Assembly (NCBI GenBank): GCA_049647265.1
Contig: JBARXJ010000061.1
Coordinates: 62,001 to 126,000, forward strand
Length of the DNA stretch: 64,000 nt
Direction of reading: 5' to 3'
Source: JAAURB01 sp049647265
GTDB lineage: Bacteria; Cyanobacteriota; Cyanobacteriia; Cyanobacteriales; Microcoleaceae
Below are positions 63,407-64,000 of this stretch, piece by piece. Numbering within the stretch: position 1 is the stretch's first letter; each line of letters opens with the position of its first letter. The position numbers and the translations under genes were made by a program. A model generated the notes under the pieces. The model saw only the letters and a program-made list of their open reading frames with translations, did no database searches and had not been told where the DNA came from.

Positions 63407-63442
63407 TCACAAAGCCAACTATATATTTAATAGAATGGAAAT

Positions 63443-63844
63443 CTAGGACTCTGCCTTTTCAAACTTTAGCGCCGCAGAATTCATGCAATAACGTTGACCG
63501 GTTGGCGCGGGGCCATCATTAAATACATGACCCAAATGAGCATCACAAGCCGCACATAAAACTTCTGTCCGGCGCATGAATAAGCTATTATCTTCTTTTA
63601 ATTGAACATTATTTTCATCCGCTGCTTCCCAGAAACTGGGCCAGCCTGTGCCGGAGTCAAATTTTGTATCAGAGTCAAATAGCTTTGTGCCACAACAAAC
63701 ACATTTGTAAATACCGTTTGCTTTATTATCGTGGTATTCACCTGTAAAGGGTCTTTCTGTACCGTGTTTACGAGTGACTTTGAACTGTTCAGGTGTAAGC
63801 TGCTGCTTCCATTCTTCGTCTGTTTTTTTAATTTTCTCAACCAT
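63443..63844 (-). CDS. msrB: Peptide-methionine (R)-S-oxide reductase
   Basis: Repairs oxidised methionine (R form) in proteins. The 133-residue protein is full length for MsrB. Two zinc-binding CxxC pairs are visible (YKCVCCGTKLF and LCAACDAHLGHVFNDGP), with TGWPSFWEA between and the catalytic Cys in GQRYCMNSAALKF. It starts at ATG 63844 (MVEKIKKTDEEWKQQL). It has its own terminator and is on the minus strand. The remaining bases to the window end (63845-64000) show no gene. Confidence 0.97.
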   Translation of the reverse strand: MVEKIKKTDEEWKQQLTPEQFKVTRKHGTERPFTGEYHDNKANGIYKCVCCGTKLFDSDTKFDSGTGWPSFWEAADENNVQLKEDNSLFMRRTEVLCAACDAHLGHVFNDGPAPTGQRYCMNSAALKFEKAES

Positions 63845-64000
63845 AGCTCACGAATTTATTGTTGTTCAATATATGTATGACCTATAGATTATAAACAATC
63901 TCTCTTTTTTTTGCATCTAGCTTCAGAGAGAATTAACAAAATCTGACGACTTGAGTCTTTTAATGTTTGATTGTAGTTGAGTGAATGGTTAGTATAAAGT

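Overview
The window looks like chromosomal DNA from a cyanobacterium, probably a filamentous oscillatorian type such as Planktothrix, Arthrospira or Lyngbya (the genus is inference). Signs of this are the many HIP1-type GCGATCGC octamers, a PEP-CTERM protein, a giant serine/threonine kinase-histidine kinase, an ISE2-like Ski2 helicase, heptameric short tandem repeats (STRR), an NB-ARC/TPR protein and a TPP riboswitch in front of thiC. Base composition is moderate to low GC. I found no rRNA, tRNA, CRISPR array or transposase gene.

Layout. 1-2.6 kb: the 3' part of a superfamily 2 helicase, overlapping a GIY-YIG nuclease gene (a defence candidate cut by the window edge). 2.9-13.6 kb: core genes pheT, a PEP-CTERM protein, two tandem M16 peptidases, era and eno, with a candidate small RNA at about 6.67-6.74 kb. 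13.9-14.9 kb: a decayed Mrr-type restriction gene with a nonsense codon, a frameshift and an inserted 90-bp repeat. 15-20.7 kb: ribE, a DUF151 nuclease-like protein, an aldo/keto reductase with iron-sulfur motifs, then a protein-quality-control cluster (Hsp20, DnaJ-like, HtrA protease). 21-26.5 kb: a 1820-residue kinase/ATPase/GAF/histidine kinase with an in-frame repeat insertion. 27-35.5 kb: rfbB, uvrC, an FG-GAP lipoprotein, rpsU, a site-2 protease and an MBL-fold protein.

35.5-41 kb is accessory: a Uma2 protein, two P-loop ATPases (one with a very Gly/Met-rich membrane region) and a brnT/brnA toxin-antitoxin pair whose toxin has no normal start codon. 41-49.5 kb returns to housekeeping: a Ski2-like helicase with an internal duplication, an AstE/AspA-type hydrolase, flavin reductase, MIF-like tautomerase, SGNH hydrolase, sulfotransferase and thrB. 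49.7-54.3 kb is a second accessory block: a STAND NTPase split by an in-frame TGA from its N-terminal partner, a DUF6883/DUF4926 pair and a YoeB-type toxin-antitoxin pair. 54.4-64 kb: a retropepsin-like protease, riboswitch-controlled thiC, a Gfo/Idh/MocA oxidoreductase, a BamA/TamA protein, an RTX protein, isoaspartyl peptidase, an acidic lipoprotein and msrB.

Interspersed repeats are common: GGTGCGT-palindromes, C-rich/G-rich hairpins and heptamer tracts. Some have entered genes (mrr, the giant kinase). The most interesting signals are the split STAND system, the helicase/GIY-YIG pair, the duplicated helicase segment, the unannotated small-RNA unit and the broken TA and restriction genes.
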